Below the pieces are notes generated by a model that was given only the letters and a program-made list of their open reading frames with translations, was not told the DNA's origin and searched no databases. This document shows positions 32,651-41,394 of a stretch of DNA of 64,000 nt, in pieces. Each line of letters opens with the position of its first letter. Within the stretch, counting starts at the first letter, position 1. The position numbers and the translations under genes are program-made. This DNA is from Phenylobacterium sp. (GTDB lineage: Bacteria; Pseudomonadota; Alphaproteobacteria; Caulobacterales; Caulobacteraceae): the NCBI GenBank assembly GCA_020401865.1, contig JADCAS010000004.1, forward strand, positions 434,001-498,000, in the 5' to 3' direction.

Positions 32651-33088
32651 TCAGCCCAGCCGCCGTCGCAGCTTGAGGCCAAGGTACGCGACAAAGGTGA
32701 CGGCGAGGGTCCCGAGAAGAACGGAAATCACGTCCGGTGCCGGTGCGAGGCCGCGGGCTGAAGCGGCGACCCAGCCGGCGCTGATCAGCGTATGGGCGAG
32801 CAGCCCGGCGAAGCTGGCCCAGAGGTTGTCAATCACCTCGACCTCGTCGACGCGACGCATGAACCAGAGACTGGCGGCCACGAGGCCAACGGCCAGAAGA
32901 GCCAGTCCGGTCCAGAACAGGAGAGGCGAGAGCGACAGCACGCCGCTGGCCGCGAGCCCGAAGGTGATACCGCCGAGGAAACCGGCGCCGATCGTGATGA
33001 TCCAGACGACCAGGATCCGGAGTCGCCGACGGCGCAGGCGATCTTCGCCGGAAAGGGGCGGGTTGGTGTTCGTTTCGGGGGAGGTCAT
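32651..33088 (-). CDS. small membrane protein paired with an XRE regulator
   Basis: 145 residues with four predicted helices (about 25-48, 55-78, 85-110, 118-138) and a basic RLRRRRLRILVVWII entry after a hydrophilic N terminus. I do not recognise a named family with certainty. It lies 22 bases downstream of a 65-residue HTH regulator on the same strand. Pairs of a tiny Cro/CI-like regulator with a small four-helix protein (for example the DUF2178-like ones) are widespread and uncharacterised. RVDEVEVIDNLWASFAGLLA resembles a segment I associate with such partners. Confidence 0.65.
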   Translation of the reverse strand: MTSPETNTNPPLSGEDRLRRRRLRILVVWIITIGAGFLGGITFGLAASGVLSLSPLLFWTGLALLAVGLVAASLWFMRRVDEVEVIDNLWASFAGLLAHTLISAGWVAASARGLAPAPDVISVLLGTLAVTFVAYLGLKLRRRLG

Positions 33089-33110
33089 CTTGTCTTCCTA
33101 CTGGGGAATA

Positions 33111-33308
33111 TCAGGCGTCGCGGCCGTCGAAGACCTGCTCGATGGACAGATCAAATTCGCGGGCGATGCGGAAGGCGAGGCTGAGGGAGGGGTCGTGCTT
33201 ACCGGTCTCGATGGCGTTGACCGCCTGGCGCGAGACGTCGATGCGTCCCGCCAGCTCGGCCTGGCTCCAGCCCCGCTCGGCCCTCAGGAGTCTGAGTCGA
33301 TTGTTCAT
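33111..33308 (-). CDS. small XRE (Cro/CI-type) HTH regulator
   Basis: DNA-binding protein of 65 residues, essentially just a helix-turn-helix domain: LRLLRAERGWSQAELAGRID, then VSRQAVNAIETGKHDPSLSL and a closing FDLSIEQVFDGRDA. The pattern WSQxELAxxxxVSRQxVNxIExGKxxPSL is that of the YozG-like minimal regulators. It has no ligand domain. It is followed by a membrane protein gene, which it may sense through or control. Three palindromes upstream (33319-33378) suggest that it represses its own operon. Confidence 0.9.
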   Translation of the reverse strand: MNNRLRLLRAERGWSQAELAGRIDVSRQAVNAIETGKHDPSLSLAFRIAREFDLSIEQVFDGRDA

Positions 33309-33318
33309 GGCGTCCCGT

Positions 33319-33378
33319 AGTGTCAGGTTACCCTGACACTCTGTCAGCTTGACCTGACTATGTCAAGTCAACTTGACA
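33319..33378. promoter_or_regulatory. three phased palindromes upstream of the XRE-membrane protein operon
   Basis: Site 1: AGTGTCAGG (33319-33327), TTAC, CCTGACACT (33332-33340). Site 2: GTCAG (33343-33347), CTTGAC, CTGAC (33354-33358). Site 3: TGTCAAGT (33361-33368), CA, ACTTGACA (33371-33378). Centres are 21 and 19 bases apart, about two helix turns, so dimers would line up on one DNA face. The block starts 10 bases before the XRE ATG and must overlap its promoter. Confidence 0.75.
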
Positions 33379-33400
33379 CTGGACGTAAGGAGCTCCCGCC

Positions 33401-34258
33401 TCAGCGTCGGTCGGCCAGCCAGCTGCGGAGGGTGCGGTTCACCAGGGCCTCGGCGTCGTGCTGCACGAAGTGGTCGGCGTCGGGGATCATCAGCAGGGTG
33501 GTGTCCCGGGCCACATGGTCCCAGGTCCCGGCATGGCCGGCGGCGGCCAGGGCCTTGTCCATCATGCCGTGGATGACCAGGACAGGAGCCTGCACAGGCG
33601 GAAGGTCCGGGGCGGCCACGGGCGCTTCGCCCGCGCCCGAAGGATAGTTCGCCCGGTAATAGTTCAGCATCCCCGCAAGGCTGGAACGCCGGAAGGCCTC
33701 GACATAGCCGGCGTGCTCCGCCGGGTCCTTGACCCAGCCGGCCAGGCCCTCGGCGGTGAGGTTCTTCTCGAAGCCCGGGGTCTGGAAGTCGCGGGCGTAC
33801 TGGCTGTTCTTCTGCTGCTCGGCGTTGCCGGCCATCTCGCGGCCGAAGCCGGCCGGATGGGGCACGCTCATGATGACCAGCCGGTTGACCAGGTCAGGGC
33901 GGTGAATGGCCACCTGCCAGGCGATGGCTGCGCCCCAGTCATGACCCACCACGATGGCGTCCCTGGCGCCCTCGGCAGCGATCACGGCGGCCACGTCGCC
34001 GATCAGGTGGGGCATGGCGTAGGCCTCGACCCCCTCCGGTTTGTCCGAGAGATTGTAGCCCCGCCCGTCCAGGGCCGCAGTGCGGTAGCCCGCCGCCTGC
34101 AGGACGCCCATGAGGGGCTTCCACGTGGCCCAGTAGTCCGGGAAGCCATGGATCATCACCACCAGCGGGCCCTCCCCCTCGACGACATAGTGGATTTTCA
34201 CCCCGTCGTTCTCGGCGTAGCGGTCCTGCGGGGCGGCGAGGCGGGGGGTGCGGCTCAT
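33401..34258 (-). CDS. alpha/beta hydrolase, epoxide-hydrolase-like
   Basis: 285 residues from the ATG at 34256-34258 (MSRTPRLAAPQDRY). The oxyanion HGFP motif is in VVMIHGFPDYWATWKPLM (37-40), the nucleophile is Asp107 in VVGHDWGAAIAWQVAIHRPD and the terminal His is in IPDADHFVQHDAEALVNRTL. An Asp nucleophile in G-H-D-W-G-A followed by a Trp-rich pocket is typical of soluble epoxide hydrolases and haloalkane dehalogenases; HGFPDYW favours epoxide hydrolase. It lies directly upstream of the XRE operon on the same strand, with the palindromes between, so it probably has its own promoter in 34259-34417. Confidence 0.88.
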   Translation of the reverse strand: MSRTPRLAAPQDRYAENDGVKIHYVVEGEGPLVVMIHGFPDYWATWKPLMGVLQAAGYRTAALDGRGYNLSDKPEGVEAYAMPHLIGDVAAVIAAEGARDAIVVGHDWGAAIAWQVAIHRPDLVNRLVIMSVPHPAGFGREMAGNAEQQKNSQYARDFQTPGFEKNLTAEGLAGWVKDPAEHAGYVEAFRRSSLAGMLNYYRANYPSGAGEAPVAAPDLPPVQAPVLVIHGMMDKALAAAGHAGTWDHVARDTTLLMIPDADHFVQHDAEALVNRTLRSWLADRR

Positions 34259-34417
34259 GGCGGTTCTCCTGGCGAAGATATTCGTACGATGTAAATGTAA
34301 ATTCCAAGGCGGACAAGCGCTCCGTCCCGCCTTCTGGACAGCCGGGCGACAGGTCGTAACATGTCCCCTCAAGGGCCGAGGCGCCAGCGCCACCAGGGGT
34401 CCGCAGGGGGGCGAACC

Positions 34418-35626
34418 ATGTCCAGGATCACCGCACGTCTTGCCGTCGTCGCCGGGCTTGCAGCGGCCTGCGGAACCGCCCAGGCCGCCACACTGACCGT
34501 GACGCCTGGTCCCGACGCCCAGGAGCGCCTCCAGACCGCCCTGCTGGATGCGAAGCCCGGCGACACCGTACAGATCGCCGCAGGCCGCTACGACCTGACC
34601 GACGGCCTGTCCCTTGACGTCGACGGCGTCACCGTGGCCGGCGCCGGCCCGGGCGCCACGGTCCTGTCCTTCAAGGGGCAGAAGGGCGCCGGCGAAGGCC
34701 TCCTGATCACCTCCGACCGGGTCACGGTGAAGGACCTGGCCGTGGAGGACACCCGCGGCGACGGCATCAAGTCCAAGGGCGCCGACGATATCCGCTACCT
34801 CAACCTGCGGGTCGAGTGGACCGGCGGCCCGAAGGAGACCAACGGCGCCTACGGGGTCTATCCCGTAGCCTCCGAGCGCGTGCTGATCGACGGGGTGGTG
34901 GTGCGCGGGGCCTCCGACGCCGGCATCTATGTCGGTCAGTCCAAGCACATCATCGTCCGCAACAGCCGGGCGGAGTTCAACGTCGCCGGGATCGAGATCG
35001 AGAACTCCATGTTCGCCGACGTCCACGACAATGTCGCCACGCGCAACGCCGGCGGCATCCTGGTCTTTGACCTGCCCAACCTGCCGCAGATGGGCGGCCA
35101 CTCCACCCGCGTCTTCCGCAACTGGGTGGTGGACAACGACACCCCCAACTTCGCCCCCAAGGGCAACATCGTCGCCGGCGTGCCGACCGGGACGGGGGTC
35201 ATGGTCATGGCCAACCGCAACGTCCACGTCTTCGAGAACGAGATCAGCGGCAACCAGAGCGCCGGGGTCCTGCTGGTCAGCTACACCCAGGCCTTCAACG
35301 ATCCGACCTACAATCCCCTGCCGAGGGACATCGTGGTCCGGGCCAACCGGATCGGCCGAAATGGCTGGGGCCCGAAGTTCCCCGGCGGGCCGGAGATCGC
35401 CAAGGCCCTGGGCGGACCCCTGCCGCCGGTGGTCTGGGACGGCGTCCGCGCGTCCGGCGGCCGGCCCGCCGAGGTGCGGGTCAACCTGGCCGACGGCCCG
35501 GTGCTGAACCTCAACCTGCCCGGCCCGGGACGGATGGACGCCGCCGCCCCCACCGTGGCCGCCACCATCTCCGACGCCGCCATCGCCGAGCCGCCGGCGG
35601 TGAGCCTGGACGCCGCCGGCAAGTGA
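34418..35626 (+). CDS. exported parallel beta-helix repeat protein (TIGR03805-type)
   Basis: 402 residues from the ATG at 34418 (MSRITARLAVVAGLAAACGT, signal peptide). Right-handed beta-helix repeats run from about residue 50 to 330: PGDTVQIAAGRYDLTDGLSL, DGVTVAGAGPGATVLSFKGQ, SERVLIDGVVVRGASDAGIY, HIIVRNSRAEFNVAGIEIEN and NVHVFENEISGNQSAGVLLV. This is the pattern of TIGR03805 proteins, of unknown function. The stop overlaps the GTG start of the diheme cytochrome gene by four bases (GTGA, 35623-35626), and the two families are known to me as a conserved pair. Periplasmic or surface role is likely. Confidence 0.88.
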   Translation: MSRITARLAVVAGLAAACGTAQAATLTVTPGPDAQERLQTALLDAKPGDTVQIAAGRYDLTDGLSLDVDGVTVAGAGPGATVLSFKGQKGAGEGLLITSDRVTVKDLAVEDTRGDGIKSKGADDIRYLNLRVEWTGGPKETNGAYGVYPVASERVLIDGVVVRGASDAGIYVGQSKHIIVRNSRAEFNVAGIEIENSMFADVHDNVATRNAGGILVFDLPNLPQMGGHSTRVFRNWVVDNDTPNFAPKGNIVAGVPTGTGVMVMANRNVHVFENEISGNQSAGVLLVSYTQAFNDPTYNPLPRDIVVRANRIGRNGWGPKFPGGPEIAKALGGPLPPVVWDGVRASGGRPAEVRVNLADGPVLNLNLPGPGRMDAAAPTVAATISDAAIAEPPAVSLDAAGK

Positions 35627-36696
35627 GGCGCCGCCTCGTCCTTCTGGCCGCCCTCCTCGGCCTGGGCGCCGCCTCGTCCCCGCCGGGGGTTGATCTCGAC
35701 CTTGTCCTTCAGGAGGCGCCCGCGCCGCGGCTTTCGGACTACCGGCTCTTCGTCGATGAGAGCGCCGACCGGCCGAACGGGCGGGTCGTTCCTTACACCC
35801 TCGCCACGCCCCTCTTCACGGACCATGCGGAAAAGTCGCGCCTGGTCTTCACGCCTCCCGGGGCGAGGATCGGCTACACGGCGACGGGCGTCCTCGACTT
35901 TCCTGTGGGCGCGGTCCTGGTGAAGACCTTCGCCTATCCCGCCGACCTGCGTCGCCCCGACCGCGATGTGCGCAAGGTCGAGACCCGCCTGCTGATCCAC
36001 AAGGCTTCCGGATGGACGGCCCAGACCTACGTATGGAACGCCGAGGGGACCGCGGCCGTCCTGAAACGCGCCGGCGCCCGCCTGCCGGTCCGCTTCACCG
36101 ACCTCCAAGGCCGGGAGGTCGCCCTCGACTACGCCGTGCCCAACCAGAACCAGTGCAAGACCTGCCACCAGGTCGACGGCGCCCTCTCGCCCCTCGGCCC
36201 CAAGGCGCGAAACCTGAACCATGAGGTCGCACTGGCCGGGGGCGGCCGGACCAACCAGCTGGAGCGCTGGCGCCGGGCGGGCCTGCTCGACGGGGCGCCG
36301 CCGCCCGCAGCCCGGCCGCACCTGGCCGCCTGGGACGACCCCCGGCAGTCCCTCGACGCCCGGGCCCGGGCCTATCTCGACGTCAACTGCGCCCACTGCC
36401 ACAGCCCGTCGGGGTCGGCGAGCAATTCGGGCCTCTTTCTGACGGCGGAGGAGACCCGGCCCTCCGCCCTCGGCGTCGGCAAGCCGCCAGTGGCGGCGGG
36501 GCGCGGCGCCGGCGACCTGGCGGTGGGGATTGATCCCGGCCATCCCGAGCGCTCGATCCTCGCCTTCCGCATGGCCTCCGGCGAGCCCGGCGTGATGATG
36601 CCCGAGCTCGGCCGCGCCCTGATCCATGAGGAGGGCGTCGCCCTCATCCGCGACTGGATCCGCGCCATGCCTGCGCAGGCGCCGCCGGGCGGCTGA
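35623..36696 (+). CDS. diheme c-type cytochrome, SO2930 family (TIGR03806-type)
   Basis: Periplasmic cytochrome c of 357 residues with two heme-attachment motifs, CKTCH (about residue 177) and CAHCH (about 255). The GTG start gives a signal peptide MRRRLVLLAALLGLGAASS. The N-terminal domain (LSDYRLFVDESADRPNGRVV, PYTLATPLFTDHAEKSR) and the GVMMPELGRALIHEEGVALI ending are specific to the SO2930 family. It is translationally coupled with the beta-helix gene before it. Together they may oxidise or process a compound at the cell surface; there is no biochemical evidence for the pair that I know of. Confidence 0.9.
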   Translation: MRRRLVLLAALLGLGAASSPPGVDLDLVLQEAPAPRLSDYRLFVDESADRPNGRVVPYTLATPLFTDHAEKSRLVFTPPGARIGYTATGVLDFPVGAVLVKTFAYPADLRRPDRDVRKVETRLLIHKASGWTAQTYVWNAEGTAAVLKRAGARLPVRFTDLQGREVALDYAVPNQNQCKTCHQVDGALSPLGPKARNLNHEVALAGGGRTNQLERWRRAGLLDGAPPPAARPHLAAWDDPRQSLDARARAYLDVNCAHCHSPSGSASNSGLFLTAEETRPSALGVGKPPVAAGRGAGDLAVGIDPGHPERSILAFRMASGEPGVMMPELGRALIHEEGVALIRDWIRAMPAQAPPGG

Positions 36697-36762
36697 ACCG
36701 GGCGTTTGGCTTTCCGCGCCGGTTCCGCCTAGACTGACCACGCCGTTGGGGGGCGGACAGGT

Positions 36763-38193
36763 ATGACATCCAATGCGATCCAGTGGGGCGTGTTCATCGT
36801 CCTGACCGGGCTGATGGCCCTGGCCACCTGGTGGCAGGTGCGGCGGATGGGCGGTCGCTCCACCGACAGTCACAGCGAGTTCTTCCTGGCCGGGCGGAAC
36901 CTGTCCTGGCCCTTCGTGGCCGGGTCGATCACCCTGACCAACCTGTCCACCGACCAGCTGGTGGGAATGAACGGCAACCAGATGCTGCTTCTGGCCTGGT
37001 GGGAACTGGCGGCCGTGGCGGGCCTGGCCATGCTGGCCCTGGTCTTCCTGCCCATCTACTACCGCAACAACTGCACCACGACGACCGAACTGCTGGAGCG
37101 GAAGTACGGGTCCAAGGGGCTGAGGGCGACCGTCTCGCTGCTGTTCCTGCTGGGGAATGTCTTCATCTATCTGCCGATCATGACCTACACCGGGGCCCTC
37201 TTCCTCTCGACCATGTTCGCGGACGCCCCGCCCCTGATGGTGCTGGCCGGCGGGATCGCGGCGGTGGGGGCGGCCTACACAGTACTGGGTGGCCTGCGGG
37301 CCGTGGCGGTCTACGACACCCTGTCCGGCGTGGGCGTTCTGGGCATGGCGGCGGCGGTGACCGTGCTGGCCATGGCGGCCATCGGCTTCGACTTCTCGGG
37401 GATTCCCCCTGAGCGGCTGAGCATGATCGGCGGGCCCGACAGCCCCATCCCCTGGCCGACCCTCCTGACCGGGATGATCTTCATCCAGATGTTCTACTGG
37501 TCCACCAACCAGACCATCACCCAAAGGGCCATGGCCGCCCCCAACCTTCGGGAGGGGCAGAAGGGGGTGTTCGCGGCGATCGTCATCCGCCTTCTCTTCG
37601 TACCGGCCATCGTCGTGGTGCCGGGGGTCTGCGCCTACAAGCTGTTCGGCGACATCGGCGACGCCACCTATGGGCGTGTGGTGGCCGAGGTCATGCCCTC
37701 ATGGCTCTCCGGCGCCTTCGCCGCCTTCATGGCCGCCGCCGTCCTGACCAGCTATACTTCGGTGCTGAACTCGTCGGTCACCCTCTATGTCTGCGACCTG
37801 CACGAGCCCTACATCGCCCCGAAACCGGACGTGAAGCGGCTGAACACGGTGATCTCCCTGGCCTTCATGGCGCTGTCGATCGCCCTGGTCCCCGTCTATT
37901 CCGGCGCCGCCTCGATCATCAACCTGGTGCAGCAGCTGAACGGCCTGCTCTCCATGCCCATCCTGTCGGCCTTCATACTGGGCCTCGTCTTCCGCAACGT
38001 GGACGCCCGGGCGGCCATGGCCGCCGTGGGGTTCGGCGTCGGTCTCTACGCCGTCTTCACCTTCGTCTGGACGCCGATCCACTACATCCACCTGATGCTG
38101 GTGACCCTGATCGCCTGCCTCGCGGTGGGCCTCACCGTGAACCGCTGGGTCTTCGGCCGCCGGGCCGCCCTGGGGGCGTTCGGACGGGCCTGA
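36763..38193 (+). CDS. SSS-family sodium:solute symporter
   Basis: Sodium-coupled transporter of 476 residues with about 13 hydrophobic segments. FFLAGRNLSWPFVAGSITLT, NLSTDQLVGMNGNQMLLLAW, LPIYYRNNCTTTTELLERKY and VLTSYTSVLNSSVTLYVCD are typical blocks of the SSF/SLC5 family. Substrate (sugar, organic acid, vitamin) cannot be told. It begins 66 bases after the cytochrome gene on the same strand, so it may take up the product of the beta-helix/cytochrome pair or just be adjacent. A hairpin follows the stop. Confidence 0.92.
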   Translation: MTSNAIQWGVFIVLTGLMALATWWQVRRMGGRSTDSHSEFFLAGRNLSWPFVAGSITLTNLSTDQLVGMNGNQMLLLAWWELAAVAGLAMLALVFLPIYYRNNCTTTTELLERKYGSKGLRATVSLLFLLGNVFIYLPIMTYTGALFLSTMFADAPPLMVLAGGIAAVGAAYTVLGGLRAVAVYDTLSGVGVLGMAAAVTVLAMAAIGFDFSGIPPERLSMIGGPDSPIPWPTLLTGMIFIQMFYWSTNQTITQRAMAAPNLREGQKGVFAAIVIRLLFVPAIVVVPGVCAYKLFGDIGDATYGRVVAEVMPSWLSGAFAAFMAAAVLTSYTSVLNSSVTLYVCDLHEPYIAPKPDVKRLNTVISLAFMALSIALVPVYSGAASIINLVQQLNGLLSMPILSAFILGLVFRNVDARAAMAAVGFGVGLYAVFTFVWTPIHYIHLMLVTLIACLAVGLTVNRWVFGRRAALGAFGRA

Positions 38194-38195
38194 GC

Positions 38196-38230
38196 GGGCG
38201 TCGGCTCCGACCCCGCCGGGGCCGACGTCC
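38196..38230 (+). terminator. weak hairpin after the SSS symporter gene
   Basis: CGTCGGC (38199-38205) pairs with GCCGACG (38221-38227), extended by GGG/CCC with a bulge, starting three bases after the stop codon. There is no U tract, so termination efficiency is doubtful. Confidence 0.35.
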
Positions 38231-38312
38231 CCGGGACAAGTCCGACAGCGAGCGCTGGACTTTCTGGCCTGTTCGCGTCTATGCCGCGATCTGCGATGAG
38301 CGGGGTGGCCCG

Positions 38313-39605
38313 ATGAAGTGGTGGTTCGGTTCCGCGCTGTGGATGCGCATCCTGTTCGGCATGGCGCTGGGCGTTGCGGTGGGCTTCGCGCTCCGGCCCG
38401 GCGGTCTCGCTGCGGCGGCGGGCGTCGACGTGCAGGGTGTGGACGCGGGGCTGAAGCTGATCGGCGACGCCTTCATCCGGCTGATCCGGATGCTGGCCGT
38501 ACCTCTGATCTTCGTGTCGGTGACGGCGGCGGTGGTCTCGATCGCCGACCTCTCCAAGCTCGGCAAGAGCGGCGCCCGGGTCGCCGCCCTCTACATTCCC
38601 TCAGGTCTTATGGCCGCCACGCTCGGCCTTGGGCTCGCCCTCTGGCTGAAGCCGGGGGTCGGATCGTCGCCGCCGGCGGGCATCATTCCGCCGGAACCGC
38701 GCGCCCCGCCCACTGCGCAGGAACTGCTCTTCCAGTTCATTCCGGCCAACCCGGTGCAGGCGCTGGCCAATGGCGACATGCTGAGCGTCATCGTCTTCGC
38801 CATCCTGTTCGGGATTGGCATCCTTGGCGCAGGCGCTGCGGCCAAGCCGGTCGCCGACGCCATCGAGGGTGCGTCCCACGTCTTCATCAAGCTTGTGGGT
38901 TACGTGATGGAGCTGGCGCCTCTTGGCGCCTTCGCGCTGATGGCCTGGGTGGTGGCGTTGATGGGCGTGGAGGCGCTGGTGCGTCTGGGGGCGCTGGTCG
39001 CGGTCCTGTACCTCGGATGTTTCTTCTACGGCGTGGTTGTCTACGGGGGTTTCGTGCGCTTCGGTCTCGGACTTCCGGTCCTGCCCTTCTACAGAGGGAT
39101 GAGCGAGGCCATGGCGGTGGCCTATTCGACATCTTCCTCCGCCGCGACCCTGCCGGTGACCATGCGCGCCATGGTCGAGAAGCTCGGCATCTCCCGGCGC
39201 ATGTCGGCCTTTGTCGCTTCGCTGGGCGCGACCGTGAACATGGATGGCTCGGCCATGTACATGGTGATCCTGACCGTCTTCGGGGCCCAGCTCTTCGGGG
39301 TGGAGCTCACCACGCCTCAGATGATCTCGATTGTCGTCACCTCTTCGATCGGCGCGATGGGGCTGGCCGGCATTCCGGGCGGATCGTTGGTGTTCATTCC
39401 GGCGGTGCTGGGGATCGCCGGCGTGCCGCTGGAGGTCATTGGCATCGTGCTTGGGGTTGACCGCCTCATGGACATGATGCGGACGGTGGTGAACGTGGTG
39501 GGCGACGCGGTGGCGGCTGTCGCGGTGGCGAAGTGGGAGGGTGAACTCGACGAGGACGCCTATCTCGCCAATCGCGCGCCCCTGATCTCTGAGGATGCGA
39601 CATGA
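38313..39605 (+). CDS. dicarboxylate/amino acid:cation symporter (DAACS family)
   Basis: Transporter of 430 residues from the ATG at 38313 (MKWWFGSALWMRILFGMALG). It carries the family's serine-rich reentrant loop AVAYSTSSSAATLPVTMRAM, the N-M-D-G-x-x-x-Y motif in GATVNMDGSAMYMVILTVFG, and the second hairpin GLAGIPGGSLVFIPAVLGIA. These are the substrate/ion site residues of GltP/DctA-like proteins for glutamate, aspartate or C4-dicarboxylates. Its last four bases overlap the start of the MHS transporter gene. By eye both genes use GCG for Ala more than neighbouring genes, which prefer GCC. Confidence 0.93.
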   Translation: MKWWFGSALWMRILFGMALGVAVGFALRPGGLAAAAGVDVQGVDAGLKLIGDAFIRLIRMLAVPLIFVSVTAAVVSIADLSKLGKSGARVAALYIPSGLMAATLGLGLALWLKPGVGSSPPAGIIPPEPRAPPTAQELLFQFIPANPVQALANGDMLSVIVFAILFGIGILGAGAAAKPVADAIEGASHVFIKLVGYVMELAPLGAFALMAWVVALMGVEALVRLGALVAVLYLGCFFYGVVVYGGFVRFGLGLPVLPFYRGMSEAMAVAYSTSSSAATLPVTMRAMVEKLGISRRMSAFVASLGATVNMDGSAMYMVILTVFGAQLFGVELTTPQMISIVVTSSIGAMGLAGIPGGSLVFIPAVLGIAGVPLEVIGIVLGVDRLMDMMRTVVNVVGDAVAAVAVAKWEGELDEDAYLANRAPLISEDAT

Positions 39606-41305
39606 GCGACAGTTCCGGATCTCAGCCTGCGGCGTCTGTCGAGCCCGAGGTCGATCCCAAGCGGATGCGGTCGGTGGTCGCCGCCTCGGCGGCGGGCACC
39701 GTGTTCGAGTGGTATGACTTCTTCATCTTCGCGATCCTGACGTCGATCATCTCGCGCCACTTCTATGTCGGCCTGCCGGACGCCCAGGCGTTCATCTTCA
39801 CCCTGCTGACCTTCGCGGTGGGCTTCATCGTCCGCCCGCTCGGGGCCCTGATCTTCGGCAAGATGGGCGACACCAAGGGGCGCAAGGGCACCTTCCTGAT
39901 CACCATCACGATGATGGGCCTGGCGACAGTCGCCATCGGACTGCTCCCGGACTACGCCTGGCTTGAGACAAACGTCGGCCCCGGCGCCGGAGTCATCGCG
40001 CCGATCCTCCTCGTGCTGTGCCGGATCCTGCAGGGCTTCGCGCTGGGGGGCGAGTACGGCGGGGCGGTGATCTACGTCGCCGAGCATGCGCCCGCCTCGA
40101 AGCGCGGCTATCACACGAGCTGGATCCAGACCTCCGCCGCGCTTGGCCTGCTTGCGGCGCTTGGCGTGACCCTCCTCACGCGCTCCCTGATGGGCGAGGA
40201 GGCGTTCCGGGACTGGGGATGGCGGGTGCCGTTCCTGGTGTCCTTCGGGTTGCTGGTCGTCTCGCTGTGGATCCGCCTGTCCCTTGAGGAGAGCCCGGCG
40301 TTCAAGCGCATGCAGGCCGAGGGCAAGGCGACCAAGTCGATCTATGTGGAGAGCTTCCTGCGCTGGAATACCCTCAAGATCGTGCTCCTCGCCCTGTTCT
40401 CCATCATGATGGCCCAGGGCGTCGTCTGGTATACGGGCAATTTTTACACCCAGTTCTTCCTCGAGCGGCTTCTGAAGCTGCCCGCCATTGATGTGAACAT
40501 CCTGATGATCGGCGTCACAAGCGTGTCGGCGGTCCTCTACGTCTTCTTCGGCTGGCTCAGCGACAAGGTCGGCCGCAAGGCGGTGATGAGCTTCGGCATG
40601 GGCCTGATGCTGGTCGCCTACTTCCCCGGTTTCCATATGCTGACCCAGTCGGCGAACCCGCAGCTTGCCCGGGCCCAGCAGGCCGCGCCGGTCGTCGTGG
40701 TCGCCGACCCGGACTCCTGCAGCCTGCAGCTCGATCTCACCGGGGGCGCGGCCCAGTTCGGACGCGCCTGCGACATCGTGAAGGGCGTCCTGGCCAACAA
40801 TGGCGTCAGCTACCGTAACGAGGCCGCGCCGGCGGGAACCCTCGCCTCGGTGCGGGTCGGCGATCAGGTGGTCCAGGGTGTGGACGCCTCGGGCGCCGCG
40901 CCGAGCGAGGTCAAAGCCGCGCGGGCCGAGCTGGAGACGCGCCTGAAAGCTGTCCTCGCCGCCCAGGGCTATCCGACGACGGCGGCCGAGGCCGAGATCG
41001 ACTGGCCGGTCCTCTTTGCGGTGATGGTCACCTTCATCGTCGCCGCCACCGCCCTGTACGGCCCGCTGGCCGCCTGCCTGGTCGAGCTCTTCCCGACGCG
41101 CATTCGCTACACCGCCATGAGCGTTCCCTATCACGTCGGCACCGGGTGGTTCGGCGGGCTGCAGCCGGCGATCTCCTTCGCCATCGTCACGGCGGTCGGA
41201 GACATCTATGCGGGCCTGTGGTTCCCCTTCATCGTGACGGCGGTCGCGCTGGTGCTGACGCTTCTGCTGCTGCCCGAAACGCGACACCGGGCCCTGGTCG
41301 ACTGA
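39602..41305 (+). CDS. MHS-family MFS transporter (KgtP/ProP-like) with a large insertion
   Basis: Metabolite:H+ symporter of 567 residues, longer than the usual 430-470. FEWYDFFIFAILTSIISRHF, VRPLGALIFGKMGDTKGRKG, LQGFALGGEYGGAVIYVAEH and the late PTRIRYTAMSVPYHVGTGWF are diagnostic. Between helices 8-9 and the C-terminal helices lies a hydrophilic stretch of about 115 residues (346-463) with two Cys (about 372 and 389), a Val-rich strand VVVVADPDSC and a helix-rich end, probably periplasmic. It overlaps the DAACS gene by four bases, so the two transporters form an operon, odd because both move organic acids or amino acids. Confidence 0.9.
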   Translation: MSDSSGSQPAASVEPEVDPKRMRSVVAASAAGTVFEWYDFFIFAILTSIISRHFYVGLPDAQAFIFTLLTFAVGFIVRPLGALIFGKMGDTKGRKGTFLITITMMGLATVAIGLLPDYAWLETNVGPGAGVIAPILLVLCRILQGFALGGEYGGAVIYVAEHAPASKRGYHTSWIQTSAALGLLAALGVTLLTRSLMGEEAFRDWGWRVPFLVSFGLLVVSLWIRLSLEESPAFKRMQAEGKATKSIYVESFLRWNTLKIVLLALFSIMMAQGVVWYTGNFYTQFFLERLLKLPAIDVNILMIGVTSVSAVLYVFFGWLSDKVGRKAVMSFGMGLMLVAYFPGFHMLTQSANPQLARAQQAAPVVVVADPDSCSLQLDLTGGAAQFGRACDIVKGVLANNGVSYRNEAAPAGTLASVRVGDQVVQGVDASGAAPSEVKAARAELETRLKAVLAAQGYPTTAAEAEIDWPVLFAVMVTFIVAATALYGPLAACLVELFPTRIRYTAMSVPYHVGTGWFGGLQPAISFAIVTAVGDIYAGLWFPFIVTAVALVLTLLLLPETRHRALVD

Positions 41306-41394
41306 GGGCCGCGGGCCGAGCCGGTCCTCCGGATCGGCCTCGTCACCAGGTCCACGGGGTTGCAGGGCCCTGGGGAGGGGCCCATTTGCCCTTC

